Below, one piece after another: positions 22,395 to 33,589 of a DNA stretch of 64,000 bases; within the stretch, counting starts at the first letter, position 1, and each line of letters starts with the position of its first letter. Origin of the DNA: Lasiosphaeria ovina (Eukaryota > Ascomycota > Sordariomycetes > Sordariales > Lasiosphaeriaceae); NCBI GenBank assembly GCA_033439765.1, contig JAULSN010000005.1, positions 124,001-188,000 of the forward strand. The letters run 5' to 3'. The notes beneath the pieces were generated by a model, which had not been told where the DNA came from, searched no databases, and worked only from the letters and a program-made list of their open reading frames with translations. The translations under genes and the position numbers were made by a program.

Positions 22395-23440
22395 TCACCC
22401 CAGGGGCGCCGCGTCCCCGGCAACGCCCGCCCACTCTGCGCTCTTGGCCCACACCAGGTCTTGCTTCGCCTCGACGCGGCTGTCGGGCGAGCTCTCGGTC
22501 TTGTTAAGGAGGAGGAGGTAGCCGCGCTCGCCGGGCAGGGCATTGTTGGTGGCGAGGCGCGCGACGTCGACGCCGGCCGTGGCCGCGGTGCGCATCGTGG
22601 GGTCCGAGAAATGCAGCAAGTACCCCAGCGGCCGCACCACCAGCTTCGAGAGCAGCACCAGCTTGAACGGCGTGTTGACGCGCAGCGCGCGCGAGTCGTA
22701 GAGGTTGCCCGGGTTGATGATGACGGCCGTGATGTTTCTCAGCTTGGGGTCCTGTTCGAGTTAGCTTGGCCTCACGTCAGTCTGCCAGTCTGTCGGCTTA
22801 CCTCCTGCAGGCGGCGGTTCAGCGCGTGTCCCCACAGTACGATGGCCAACTTTGACTTGGCGTAGCGCAGGAAGCCGTGGCCAAAGTTGTCGGTGGCGGC
22901 GTCTGCGGTGGGCCTGACGAGACGGTCGAGCTCGCCGTCGTCGTCAGGGATCGATGGCGGAAACACCTCGAGGTTGTTCTTGCCGGGCTCATAGGCGTCG
23001 CTGGCGAACAGCACAATCCTGCCCTGGGGGCCAAAGTTGTCTAGAAGCGGCAGCACCAGGGCGACGTGGGCGATATGGGCGACCTGTATCGACTTTTCGA
23101 AGCCGTCGGCGGTCAACTCGAGCGGGCGGGCGAGGTTCCAGTAGTAGGCGTTGCAGACGATGCTCTATAGCGGCGGCCGCGTGCCCTGGGCCATCTCGGC
23201 CGCGACGGCTCGCGCAAACATGTAGACAGCGTCGAGGTGGGCGAGGTCGAGGGCCCGAATCGACACACGCGCGTTGGGGTACTTGGCCACCACGCCCCTT
23301 AGTGCCTTAGTGTTGGTATCACTGTCGCTGTCGTTGCGCACCGTCAGCACTAGAGTCGAGCCTGGGGCATTCGTAAGGAGGTGCTCCACTGCCGGGAGGG
23401 CCAGAGAGCCGTTGGCTCCGGTGATGATGATGGTGCCCAT
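22395..23440 (-). pseudogene. Short-chain dehydrogenase/reductase interrupted by one amber codon
   Basis: Two exons, 23440-22802 and 22751-22395 (intron 22801-22752, GTAAGC...CAG), give 331 codons before the final TGA. The N-terminal Rossmann motif TGANGSLALPA, the N-A-Y strand block (VCNAYYWNL) and the catalytic YAKSK (YxxxK) are all present. Codon 92 is TAG (23167-23165), between GTRPPL and SIVCNAYYW. Nothing else is damaged, so the lesion looks recent or is read through. Fungal relatives act on ketones or aldehydes with NAD(P)H; substrate unknown. With UbiA 1.8 kb away it may once have belonged to a metabolite locus. Confidence 0.75.
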
Positions 23441-25241
23441 GGTGTGCGTGTGGTCTGAATACGTCTAGTCTGCGGTAATGGCCCTCAAAGCAAAACTCAA
23501 AGCAAGACTCTTGGTCGGAGAATCGAGAGGTATGCGGAACGAGGGAGGCACTCATCTTTAGCAGCAGCCTGGTCCGGCGGCCCTCAACATGCGCGTATTT
23601 GTCCGGCTTGCGCGTATTGAAGCTCGGCGGCGGACAGCGGCGTCAACAGCACTCTTATTGGAGCTAGGGCCCTAGTTGGAGCAGGCCCTCGGTGGCCTCT
23701 GCCAGGCCAAAGTCCACCGCAGGCGCAGTATGAAGCGTTAGCAATGCAGTGATGCAGCAGACACCCTAGCCGCCACCCGCCATTGAGCCAGTCGCCCAAC
23801 CAGATAGGCTCCCGCGATTCCAGGCCTCCTCCACACCCTATCCGTCTTCTAGTTTGGGATAGCTCCCGCTCCGCGCTGGTGCTGTAGTTACCCTACCCTG
23901 GCAGTCCGGGGCGTCCGAAAGCTTCCATTCTATTCGTTGAAACAAGCGGCACGCATCCACCAGGCCTCAAGTGCCTGCAAGCCGTCTCTGCTGTTCGGTT
24001 CTCCTTCTGTTCGGTTCTCCTCCTGTTCAGTATGGTCCTCGGCAGGTGGATCTTGATACTACGAGTCTAGCCATCCTACTAGGCATCGTCAGACGCCTGG
24101 ACTTTTGAACGGTCGTCAGCTGGTGACTGTCAGCTCTAGTAGACTGGAAGCCAATCCGTGACCATCTTGTCGAGACTGGTTGATTGTTCGCTGAAAATTT
24201 CAGAACCAAGTGCAGATAACCTGCCACAACGACTGGATGCCGTCTCCCGTGTTGGTTCGCGCACAGCATGGGTAGCGATCCCTTGGGTTCTAGAAACCGA
24301 GCAACTATTCTTAGCCAAGACTACTTCACACGCAACGACGAAATCGATGTCCAAACCTGACTGTAGCAGGAATCTCCAAAGATCCCGTGCTTTCTAAACC
24401 ACATGGCGCGACTCACTTGCTCAAACATCACTGGAGAACAAACTGTGCAGCATCGCAGAATTCCGGTGAAGCGTTCCCTTGGAATGCAAAGCGGGCCCGG
24501 CGGCGACATTTCATTCAGCGGGCGCGCCAGCCGAAATCAGTCTATCGTGCATTTAAGACGCTGTCGCGAGGGTATCTGGAGCCACTGGCCAATCCCGGCC
24601 GCCCTCGTAGGAAACTATTGTTGACTTAGCCGGCAAACGATTGACCGGCGTTGTTATCACAAAGTGCTGACCGCATGCAGCGACGTGCATGAGGTGGTGT
24701 GTGGATGCGGCATCCTCTTTTTGGGAAACGACGCCGAAAGACACGAGACTGAGAGCAGTCTTCTGTATTCTTACTCTGTCCAGACGTCAGCACAGGGCCG
24801 GGTGGTCTGCGGGAGCGCGCATGCATTCTCGGGTGCGGTCACTCGAGCCACAGAGGGTTGAAGACAAATCCAACGAAGCTCGATTCCGCAGAGAATGGCC
24901 CGAAATCCGTCGTGGAGTGAATCTAGTGTGCCGCGAGATCCAACGGAATCCCGTGTATGGGTACAAGACGGCGAGCAGATTTGCGTGAATCTGTGCCGCA
25001 GGCCTAGCACTTCACGAATCCAATGTCACAGGGAGCATTCAAGAAGGCCTTTGTCGAATGCCCTCCCGGGTGCCGACAGCATTGCTGAACACGTCTTATT
25101 GATCCAACGGAAGGAGCAAGTCAAATATGTCCAAGATCAATGCAAGGCGACAGCATTAAAGCCAACCAGACTAATTAGGACAAAGCCCCCTTTTTGTGAA
25201 CTATCTGCTACAGAACCACAATACAGCAGCCCACCCTTGAG
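23441..25241. other. Intergenic, about 1.8 kb without supported gene
   Basis: Two adjacent copies of TTCGGTTCTCCT lie near 23995-24025. Short open frames on both strands show no family resemblance. Confidence 0.4.
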
Positions 25242-26417
25242 CTACCACCCCCAGGCGATGCGCACCAGATACTCAGACAGCAGGCCCCCAGCAATGGACA
25301 AACCCGCCCCCCAGAACCCATAGCGAAACCACCACCAGCAGCTGGCGGGGTCGGCGAGGTCCACCATGGCCACCATGGCGCCGAGGGAGAGGGCGCATCC
25401 GCCGAGGGCGACGATGTAGTACGGAACGGCCATGGCCGCAGACACACCGCACGCCGCCAGCAGGCCGACCATGGCGGCCAGGGCCAGCCACAGCACGGGC
25501 TTGGTGCGGCGGCGGAACAGCACGGCAAGGCTCTTGAGCCCGAGGGCGGTGTCGTCCTTGACGTCCTGGTGCGCGTAGATGGTATCGTATATGGCGCTCC
25601 ACAGCACGCACGCCACCCACAGGCACAGCACCGACACACCCAGCTGCACATCAGCGCCCAGCAGCGACGCCGCCCACACGGCAACGGTAGGGGTGCTGGC
25701 CCGCGCGCTGGGACGGCCTGCTGGCAGCCGCAGTGCGAACACGGGGGGCGCCGCGAAGGGTTCGTAGCCCATGGCCACACACCCTACAACGACACCCCAG
25801 GCCAGGCAGGCGCCGAGCACGAGCTGGGCAAAGTGCGTGTGGCGCTTAGCCCAGGGGTAGTAGGCGGTTGCGAGTATGTTGGGCAGGGTGTAGCAGGCGG
25901 CCCCGGCAGGGTCGGGGAAGAGCAGCAGCACGGCGGCGGCGCCGACGGCCTGGGTGGCAGTGAAGACGAAGGCGGCTCGGGGCGAGATGGCGCCGCGTGG
26001 GATCGGCCGGGCGCGCGTGCGGGCCACGGCCGCGTCGAGCGGCGCGTCGACGAGGTCGTTCCACGCGTGTGCGGCGTTGGAGAAGAAGAAGCTGCCGACG
26101 AGCAGCACGGCACAAGCCCGCAGGACCGCGGTGACCGGGGAGCCACACAGGATGGCGGCCAACAGCACGCCAAAGAAATGGGGGAAATAGATGAGGGCCA
26201 GGGCAGCCGGCGGGCTGAGCCGCGTCAGCTGCACGTACGGCACCCACGACGCCGGCAGGCGTGATACCCAGCCGCCGACATGCTTGCCGCCGTACTGCTG
26301 CGCGAGGGCGCCGTCGAGGCTTGCAGAGCCGGAGCCCTTCTCACTGGACAGCAACATCGAAGACACGGCTTCCTCGGCCCTCGCAGCGGCGACGGTTCTC
26401 GGACTAGGATGGCCCAT
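25242..26417 (-). CDS. UbiA-family prenyltransferase
   Basis: Single exon of 391 residues from ATG 26417. It is a polytopic membrane protein with the two Asp-rich motifs of the family: NDLVDAPLD at 120-128 (NDxxDxxxD) followed by RPIPRGAISP, and YDTIYAHQDVKDD at 277-289. These bind the Mg-diphosphate of the prenyl donor. Length and the ~50-residue N-terminal extension fit fungal 4-hydroxybenzoate-type or meroterpenoid prenyltransferases. No polyketide synthase or terpene cyclase is visible nearby, so I cannot choose between ubiquinone (COQ2-like) and secondary metabolism; the broken SDR and P450 upstream favour the latter weakly. No frame damage. Confidence 0.88.
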   Translation of the reverse strand: MGHPSPRTVAAARAEEAVSSMLLSSEKGSGSASLDGALAQQYGGKHVGGWVSRLPASWVPYVQLTRLSPPAALALIYFPHFFGVLLAAILCGSPVTAVLRACAVLLVGSFFFSNAAHAWNDLVDAPLDAAVARTRARPIPRGAISPRAAFVFTATQAVGAAAVLLLFPDPAGAACYTLPNILATAYYPWAKRHTHFAQLVLGACLAWGVVVGCVAMGYEPFAAPPVFALRLPAGRPSARASTPTVAVWAASLLGADVQLGVSVLCLWVACVLWSAIYDTIYAHQDVKDDTALGLKSLAVLFRRRTKPVLWLALAAMVGLLAACGVSAAMAVPYYIVALGGCALSLGAMVAMVDLADPASCWWWFRYGFWGAGLSIAGGLLSEYLVRIAWGW

Positions 26418-28373
26418 GGCTGGAGGTTGTGTGCTGTGGGCGGCTCGAGGGGGGGTCTGGGCGAGCAGATAGCCAGAGGGCCGGTGCGTTTATATCTCGA
26501 GGGCTGCCGCCTGCGCCGCAGCGACATTGCCGCCCTTTTCGAGTAGCTGACGGCCGCCGCCCGACGTGCAGTCGGCGGCTACATCGCGCCTTGCTGCGGC
26601 GTTGGGTTGGGACTGTGCCCGGCTGGCCAGGTAAGAGAGTGAGGCGAGGTCGACATTGTAGACATCGGCGGAAAAGCTGCTTTACGGTCTGGGGTAGCTC
26701 CACTCGCAGAGCCAATGGCGCCAGGGGGTCGTTGTGGATTGGGGAGGAGAGCGGCGCAGGGGAGAATGCGGTCACGAACCAACTGTGTAACGATGAACCA
26801 ACTGTGGACGACGAACCAACTGTGTAACAACAGCAACCAACTCGGAATTTCGATCCAACACCTGCACCTGCAGCTGAACTGGTGCTTTTTCGGTTTCAAG
26901 AGGGTTGCCGCTCAAGTTCGAGCCAACACGGGCTTCCTGGCGAACGTTGTGCTACCGCCGAGATCTGCTGCTGGCGAGTGCCACCTAGTGAGTGTCCCTG
27001 AGTAGGGCATAGCACCCGGCCCTTGTGCCAATGTGATTCGGAGGGTTTTGCTCGCTGTTTCAGCCCTCTGCGCCCCGCCTTGCGCCACTGGGAGCCGTGG
27101 GCTCGGCTAGCTTGAATATTCGTGTTCGGCCTCGGGATCGGGTTTCGGCTTGGCTCAAGGGGCTTAGCGCGCCAATGGTGCAGGGCAGAATCGGCGCTAA
27201 TGTCACCGTTACGCACACTGCACGGTGAGTTTCTGTCGCATTCGGGCCGGGATCTGCCCCGGCAGCTGAGTCCGACGGCATTCCATTTCCGGCAACCAAT
27301 CGCTCCGCTGCTAGACAGTTTAAAATCTAATACGCATCTATCCGCGGACTTGCTGGCGGGGAAGTCTGGGCAGGCTGTCAGGCTGCCCTTATACGCGCCG
27401 CAGAGATTGTCTTGGTAGCGTCTGGCGCAGCACGACTTTAACCAACCGGCGGCGGGTCCTGTCTTAAGGATTTTTCCGGCGGGAATCTGGAGCACCGCAC
27501 CTATTGTAGACTGTGCTTCGCACTCCTTCCCACCCAGCTGGCGATCCGACCCACAGCCAGCCGGCCATCCAGGTGGAGCATGAGATTGAAGATGCGAGTG
27601 GCTCGCTCGCCAGTTGGCGGAAGTGACTTATTTGCGTCTTCGCTTCCGCTTCCCTCTTCTCCTTTAAAGCCGCCGACCCCGAAGGACTTCATTCGGCCGA
27701 GACCACACAAGGTGCGAAGAAGTGCACCGCTAATGGCTCACTCAAGTCATTCCTGAACATGGCTCGCAGCTCCCCCAGGGGCCCAGCCACGTCTCGCTCG
27801 ACCCGCCAGCGCGGACCGAGCCGGCTAGAAGTAGGGCCCCAAGGTCCCAAACCAGGCGGCGATGAACATAGCGAAGAGTAGACGTCGGCGTCCTGCGCGC
27901 TTGTGACCACTGACAACGTGGTAGAGCTGGATGCCTTTCAAACGTCGCGAGCCTTAGCGCTAGCATCGTTGTGAGCCTGCCGAAGACAGGGACGACCCCA
28001 GGGTCCGGCCCCATCAGCCTACTGGCTATCGAGGTCGATGGTCACAGTATCGAGGCGCTTTCAAGGCTCGCAGTTGCGCACATGTCGCGGGCGCGGTGCA
28101 CGGAGCACACTGCCCAGTGGCTGCTCTGGCACCTCAACGACGATGCAGCGCGCCGGTCGACGTTGCCACTTATACTGCACCGGACGGGGACGACCGTGTC
28201 CGCATGTGTTGGCGCGGCAGCGGTTTAGAACAGAGCACACGGGGTGCCGTCAAAGAGCTCCATGACGAAGCATTGAAGGGTGGTGCTGAAAATAACCACC
28301 GCTATCAGCCTGCTAGAGATGCTCACCCCATGCTCAAGAATCAAGTGCACGCTCCGGTTTTGGCTGATTAGAA
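26418..28373. other. Intergenic with a short tandem repeat
   Basis: About 2 kb without a supported gene. Open frames at 26896-27495 and 27971-28228 lack family features. Confidence 0.4.
26775..26845. repeat. Imperfect tandem repeat with GAACCAACTGTG core
   Basis: Three close copies of a 12-base core, GAACCAACTGTG, spaced about 17 bases apart, with a weaker fourth (AACCAACT). Confidence 0.7.
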
Positions 28374-28690
28374 ATAAGGTACGGCATCCAACTGTCCAAC
28401 GTCCTCGAGGTCGTTAAGCTATTCTTTCTTGTAGCTATCGCTGTTATGGGCTTCGTGGCGCTCGGCGGCCGGTCGAGAACGCCTTCACCAGGCAACTTCG
28501 GCGTCTTTGACGGCCTGGGTACTGTCGATGTGACGGACACGCTCTAGGGAACGACCTCGCCAGGCAACTTCAGCGTCTTTGCCGGCTCCGGCACTGTCAA
28601 AGTGGCGGACGCGCTCCAAGGAACGCCCGGGTCGGCCGCGGGCTTGCCGTGGCCCTCCACACGTGCTCTATTTGTTCTCCGGGTGGCAGA
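28374..28690 (+). pseudogene. Fragment of an amino-acid (APC-type) permease
   Basis: The frame reads YGIQLSNVLEVVKLFFLVAI then GFVALGGRSRTPSPGNF, matching the membrane segment and GGR loop of YAT/LAT-like fungal amino-acid permeases. The N-terminus is missing and the reading dies after about 100 codons. A TAG at 28545-28547 interrupts it. The segment contains a 72-bp internal duplication described separately. Confidence 0.6.
28484..28627. repeat. Two-copy 72-bp imperfect tandem duplication
   Basis: CAGGCAACTTC at 28489 recurs at 28561, and the copies align along their length. Where copy 2 has CAA (28617-28619), copy 1 has TAG (28545-28547). Confidence 0.8.
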
Positions 28691-28965
28691 GCGCTCACCC
28701 TATAGGTGGGGAATGCGTACCTCTCTAAAGGCGTTTACAATAGGCTGAGCATCGGCCACAGTGGTCAGGTGCTCCGGGTTCATCTACATGGCAGAGATGG
28801 TAATAGTCGCGGTCTAGACAATGTCGGCGAAACCGGAGATAATTTGTTAGTAGAGTTAGCCCACCGAAATATCAAGTAGTGCTTATAGATATACTAGGAA
28901 CGGCCCCAGGCCGATAATAATCATCGGGCTATTAATGAGGGCCTAAGTTCGTGCACCCTGAAGCG
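28691..28965 (-). pseudogene. RIP-like coding relic, family unknown
   Basis: A minus-strand frame reads ALLDISVG, then QIISGFADIV, TATITISAM and MNPEHLTTVADAQPIVNAF. The pieces are separated only by TAA or TAG at six or more sites, with no frame change. This is what is left when Gln codons become stops. Helical and partly hydrophobic; not identified. Confidence 0.5.
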
Positions 28966-29096
28966 AAACACCCCCTGAAGCGGAACAAGCCGGACCAGGG
29001 TCCCCAAAACCACCTAGCCCCAATATAAAACAGCCACCACTCGATCAATTTCTTTCCAATTCTTTTTCTTCTTTCTGTAACTTATTCGTCTTTGAG

Positions 29097-29560
29097 ATGG
29101 CTATCTCCTATACCGAGGAAGACCTCCGCAAAGCCTGCGCCGAGGCGTAACGAACTCGACGACTCCGCTCCGTCGCCCGGAGATGGGCCATCCCCCCCAC
29201 CACCCTTTACCGCCGGCTTAATGGCGCCCTCCCTCGTTCCGTCGCCCACGAAGACCAGCAACGGCTTTCTATTACTTAGGAAAGCCATCTAGCCAACTGG
29301 ATACGAATTCAATAAGCCGCTAGGTACCCTCCTACCTACTCGTAGATTCGGGGTCTAGCCGGCCGTATAATCGACTAACGTGGTGATCCTAAGCCACTTG
29401 GTATCCGTTGGATGGCCGGCTTTTTAAACCGCCACCCCTTTCTCAAGACCTAGAGAGCCAAATCTATCGATTCGGCGCGTAGCCACTATAGTGCCCTGTA
29501 CTTCAGGACCCTACAACCCTGGTAACTAGCCATACTTTAACAGCCACCTATTCCTTTGAG
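29097..29560 (+). mobile_element. Pogo/Fot1-like transposase relic (N-terminal part)
   Basis: ATG 29097 opens MAISYTEEDLRKACAEA, then TTLYRRLNGALPRS and WMAGFLNRHPFL, the HTH_psq plus CENP-B-type DNA-binding layout of fungal pogo/Fot1 transposases. Frame is kept but stops replace codons at 29148-29150 (TAA) and at many later sites, nearly all where Gln is expected. The DDE catalytic half is not recognisable. Upstream at ~28950-28990 the motif CCCTGAAGCGRAACA occurs twice and may belong to the terminal inverted repeat; no partner was found. Confidence 0.7.
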
Positions 29561-30977
29561 CGAAGCGAGGACAGCCCATCGTAGGCACCGCTAGAGGCAT
29601 CCGTTCAGCTAACCCCTTCCTAACTTGCTAGGTAGCGTATTTTATAATTAACAGATGCGGAATGGTGAGTCTACGAGGAAACCCGAATACTATGAGCAGA
29701 GCCCTTAAAGGTATACTTTATTCCTCAGGACCTATTCTTCGTAGAGAGACGATATTAGTAAAGGACTTTACTCTTAATACCTTAATTAGTCTCTAGTCAG
29801 AATACTACTAAATAGGATGCTAATAATTTATACAGGATTAAGTAATATATAGGTTAGAAAGGAGAAGGCCGAGGAGTTAAGTCGTATTAAGAACGAGGGG
29901 GTCAAGAAGGAGGGGTGCTATAGTAGTAATGGCGGATAGGAGCGGGACGCAGCGATGTCGTTGGCTGGGAGTGTTCATGTGCTGGCTGAGGGGTTCCTGG
30001 TGCTGGCGTAGATAGTGGGCACAATGCTGGTGTTGCTAGGCTTGGCGGTAGTGCTGGTGGCCGTAGCGGCGGTGGTGATAGGGTCGAGATGGGAGGAAAA
30101 CTTGGAGGGGCTTCGAGGGTTGTTTTTGGGGCCAGTGGGCGCTAATGGCACATCGAGGGTGGTATAATATTTATTATTCTTTCTTTTCTTTATTAGTTCT
30201 TGTTTTTTTTTTGTTTTTTTAGTCATCTCTTAATAGAGTAGCGTATTTTTCATCTCGAGTTTTCCTCATTCCTTTATAATATAATAAAAACTAAATCATT
30301 TATTCGGTGCACTTCCCGAGCCCCATTTTCGACTCCTATATAATACCCTCGTTTTCGGCCACTTTGTATATTATCGTAGATTGGCTATATTAGCGAGTCT
30401 AGCGGTAGAATGGGGCTAGGACGGTGGGGCTAGGGAAGCGAGACTATTATGAGATTCGTATTGTCGAAGGCACGCTAAGGGGAGAGGCAGCAGGTTATTT
30501 CAGAATAGGGTACTGATATTTATACATCCGTATCTCGTAATATACCAAACTTTATCGCCTTCCCGCTTTCTATGAGGTGAGAGAGTGTTGGCGGGAAGGC
30601 AGCCGTACTAGAGACCAGCGACTACGGGACGATGTCTATTGTCTAATACCCCCCCCCCACCTTTATCCATACCCTTATTACCCGCTCTTCGGCGCCGTCG
30701 TGTCCTTCTTCGGAGTCTTCAAGGTTTTGTCGACATCCTTAATCAAAGCTTTAATCCTTTCCAGGCGCTAGTCGGCCTCCGTAGGGGTGAAAGACATCCG
30801 GGCCAAGACATTATCGGGCATATAGATATCGATAGCCGATAACTCGGTGGTGCCCGGCTGGGTGGGTTGGTCGGCGGGAACGTCTTGACTGTGGATGACG
30901 AAAAGGTAAGCGGGTAGCTACTGGACGAGTGTCTGGGTGTACGGGATGGTGGGGTGTAGTCTTTATTAGAGGAAAAC
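29561..30977. mobile_element. AT-rich degenerate transposon DNA
   Basis: Stop-dense, TA-rich sequence with scattered short coding patterns. A minus-strand piece at about 30860-30680 reads MSFTPTEAD, TAG, RLERIKALIKDVDKTLKTPKK. A lysine-rich minus frame lies at 29975-30226. A purine tract (TTAGAGGAAAAC) ends at 30977, directly before the LTR. No complete element can be drawn. Confidence 0.5.
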
Positions 30978-31140
30978 TGTTGGAATAGCGATATTGGTGA
31001 CCGCACACTAGCGGGAGCCACGTGACCGCGCACGTGCAGGAAGGCACGTGCCGCGCGCGGACCTCCCGCCCACACACACAAAACCCCGGTCGTACGTAGA
31101 ACCTAGCTTAGTTCCAGAGACAGACAGAATAGAACCAACA
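30978..31140 (+). repeat. Putative 163-bp retrotransposon LTR (3' type)
   Basis: It begins TGTTGG and ends CCAACA, a perfect 6-base inverted pair with TG...CA termini. A polypurine tract lies immediately upstream, as expected for a 3' LTR on this strand. No second copy is present in the window and no target duplication is evident. Confidence 0.55.
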
Positions 31141-32199
31141 TTGCACCCCCCCACGGTAGATCTACCACCCTTAGACCTGTAGGATCCCTATGTGGTTTGA
31201 GAACCACGAACAAAAACGACGAGATATTATGGTGTTAGAGGAGCAAGAGAGAAAGAGGAAACAAAATGAAAGAGGACATAATCATGCTCACAAACAACGG
31301 AGAAAGCGGGGTGAAAAGCGGCATTTACTTATCAACAGGTGCCATGGTAGGGTACCTTAGGTACCTAGGCAGACAAAAGCAGTGTCTAGGAGACCGAGAG
31401 AGTGGGCATGCAGTCTGGGGATGTGGGCGGATTCCTGGTAGACTGCAGTGCATCAAGAGAGCAAGGCGAGCGAAACAGCAGAGCAGAAGATGGGACAGCA
31501 GACAGAGTCTTGACTTGTTGCCCAACGTTGATGAGAAGAAGAGAAGAAACAAGATACCAAGACAGGGAGATCTCTTTCTTAAATGCACACAAGCCAGGCT
31601 CCCTTGGAGCTGTAGAAGAGGGCCACGTAGGATCAGGACTTGAAGGGTGCCGTATTAGATACTTACTCACAGCATGCTGTGAATCAAAGCATGCCGGGAA
31701 CTGAATCACCAATCACAGCATGCTGAGAATGCTCAGTAGTGGGTGGGGAGGCGTGGACACTGTTTGGCGGTGTCTGCAGCAGTACGGACCACCAGCAGTA
31801 CGGACCACCATGCCAATGCAGGAGCCCTGGTACCGTATGCACTCGTTTAATTCACCAAAAGCTAGTAAGCACTATCGCATCAATGATTGGCCAGTTATGA
31901 CTTTTATAGGATCTCATCCCCAATTATATATAGTTACTTAAATCAATAATACTATATTGAATGAGTTACGGTATCAGCGGGACGGTGGGGTGGACACATG
32001 TACCTATCGTTTTGAGCAGGGCTTCAGACTACAGGCACGAGGTCCAGTTCGAAGTACCAGGCCATGCTGTGACACCCCCTGTTGCAGCCCTTGAATACCG
32101 TTGTGTGCGTTGTGTGGTGTAAAATTGTTAGTGCACACAAGAAAAGAAAATACAATTCGCAGACCAATTACACCACCCAAAACCAACATCACCGAAGGG
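31141..32199. other. No supported gene; short repeats
   Basis: Holds a 16-base direct repeat (AGCAGTACGGACCACC at 31780 and 31796) and several CAGCATGCTG palindromes between 31670 and 31735. TGTGACACCCCC near 32068 resembles the start of some fungal LTRs but no end was found. Confidence 0.4.
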
Positions 32200-32670
32200 A
32201 GAGTTGATTGTTCAAACTATCTATAGGAAAGAGCGATGCGCCCAGCTACATAACTATGCTAATCAGAAACTAGACGATATGCTTGCCCGGCAGGGCGGTC
32301 TTTTGAAGCAGGCAACCTGCGCTCTCGCCCACACCAGCCCTTTGTCGATTGGAAGCTTAATCTGGTTCTGGGAATCCATTCTCGGGTAAATAGTCGCTTT
32401 CCCTTGTCCCCTCTGCCCTCACAATGTTTTCCGGGCGACACCTCCACCATGACTAAAGAAGCCCTCATGTAAGATCGCCTCGCTACCACCGTTAAAGAAT
32501 ATCACTCGAGCACTTTAGCAGTCCAGCTGCGTGTCGCCACAGCCGGTGACAACTTCGTCAATAGGAGAGCTGCTACGGTAGTTGGAGGATTGGCTGCCTT
32601 AATTATCGTTGAGTTAGTATCTAGAGTGAACTCTCACCGGAGCTTTGAAGAAGAAGCAGCAGAGGGTTAA
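32200..32670 (+). pseudogene. Unidentified helical gene relic
   Basis: An upstream block reads HNYANQKLDDMLARQGGLLK. After a possible intron near 32388-32455, a second block from ATG 32449 reads DRLATTVKEYHSSTLAVQL and RAATVVGGLAALIIVELVS, a possible membrane helix. TAA at codon 8 (32470-32472) and TAA at 32668-32670 interrupt it. Family unknown. Confidence 0.4.
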
Positions 32671-32909
32671 CTTACAACGGTAGCCAACAGGCTCACCCCC
32701 GTAGCAGAAGCCTACATAAGTTATGTCAGTGTATTTTCCCAACGTACACGAAGGATAGTGCTTTGTTGGTGTGGCACGTACGGACACAGCAACCATCTCC
32801 ACCGGGTGAGAGAAACTCCCAAGAGTGGCCGACAAAGCTGCACAGGAAGCATTTCTGTCAGTTTTGGATGCAGAAAGGCAAGTTATTCGTCGAAGCAGCT
32901 CGGCAAGGC

Positions 32910-33047
32910 TTACTCAAGGTAGTGGCGTCCGTCATAGGTGAAGGATGCCTCAGCGCCCGTCCATCCCACGTCGCTGTACACGACAATCTCGTAGGCGTTG
33001 GCGACGGCTCCGAAGAGGAGGGCGGCGGTGATGGCTGAGAAGTGCAT
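32910..33047 (-). pseudogene. Small secreted protein, probably truncated
   Basis: ATG 33047 opens a clear signal peptide (MHFSAITAALLFGAVANA) followed by YEIVVYSDVGWTGAEASF. The frame ends at TAA after 45 residues. The same frame beyond the stop continues ALPSCFDE, a Cys-containing block typical of small secreted fungal proteins, so the stop looks premature. Confidence 0.5.
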
Positions 33048-33589
33048 AGTGATGTAGGATTCGCGATGATGTTCTGGTTGTGCTTTTCTCGGCCTTACAG
33101 TGCAATGATCGTGTAGAGACAGGGTCTTCTTCCATTCCACGAGTTCAGACGCACGTACTTATAGCCTTTTGGCATTCTCGAAACTGCTGCTTATACTTCA
33201 CCAGACGGCGTAATTTCGACATATTGGACCCTCAAGCCGCATGCCATTTCAGATATCAGACCATACGGAGTTTCCATGACGAAATAGGAGTTAATCCGGT
33301 GCTGATCACGGGTAAGCAATGCAGCATCTCATGATATTCGTCGGTAGCTCTCGGGTCGATGGTTGCGCCGCCAAGCCTAGACTTACGCCATCTTACATGT
33401 ATCATCTTCATCAGTTGACAAGAAGCGGTTCCAGCTTTAAAATCAGTGCTTGCTACTTTCAATGCCGCGTGGTCAGGAAACGCATAACAGGTGATTTTGT
33501 TCAAGATGCGTGTTACTCAAAGATTTGGGCAAAGTGCCTGCAGGGAACACCCGTTAGTTCCGCTTTGACCAAATCGCCAATCAGGTCAT

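Noticed and set aside
2671..23440. UAG reassigned or generally read through as Gln
   Set aside because: Intact genes in the window (UbiA, Bdf1-like, battenin, TPR-HET, Utp12-domain) contain no internal TAG, the four-TM gene and the small gene at 1194 terminate with TAG, and the TAG-bearing genes carry other lesions. Decay is simpler.
26896..27495. 199-codon open frame upstream of the UbiA gene
   Set aside because: No domain, no splice context, and composition typical of anti-coding frames in GC-rich DNA.
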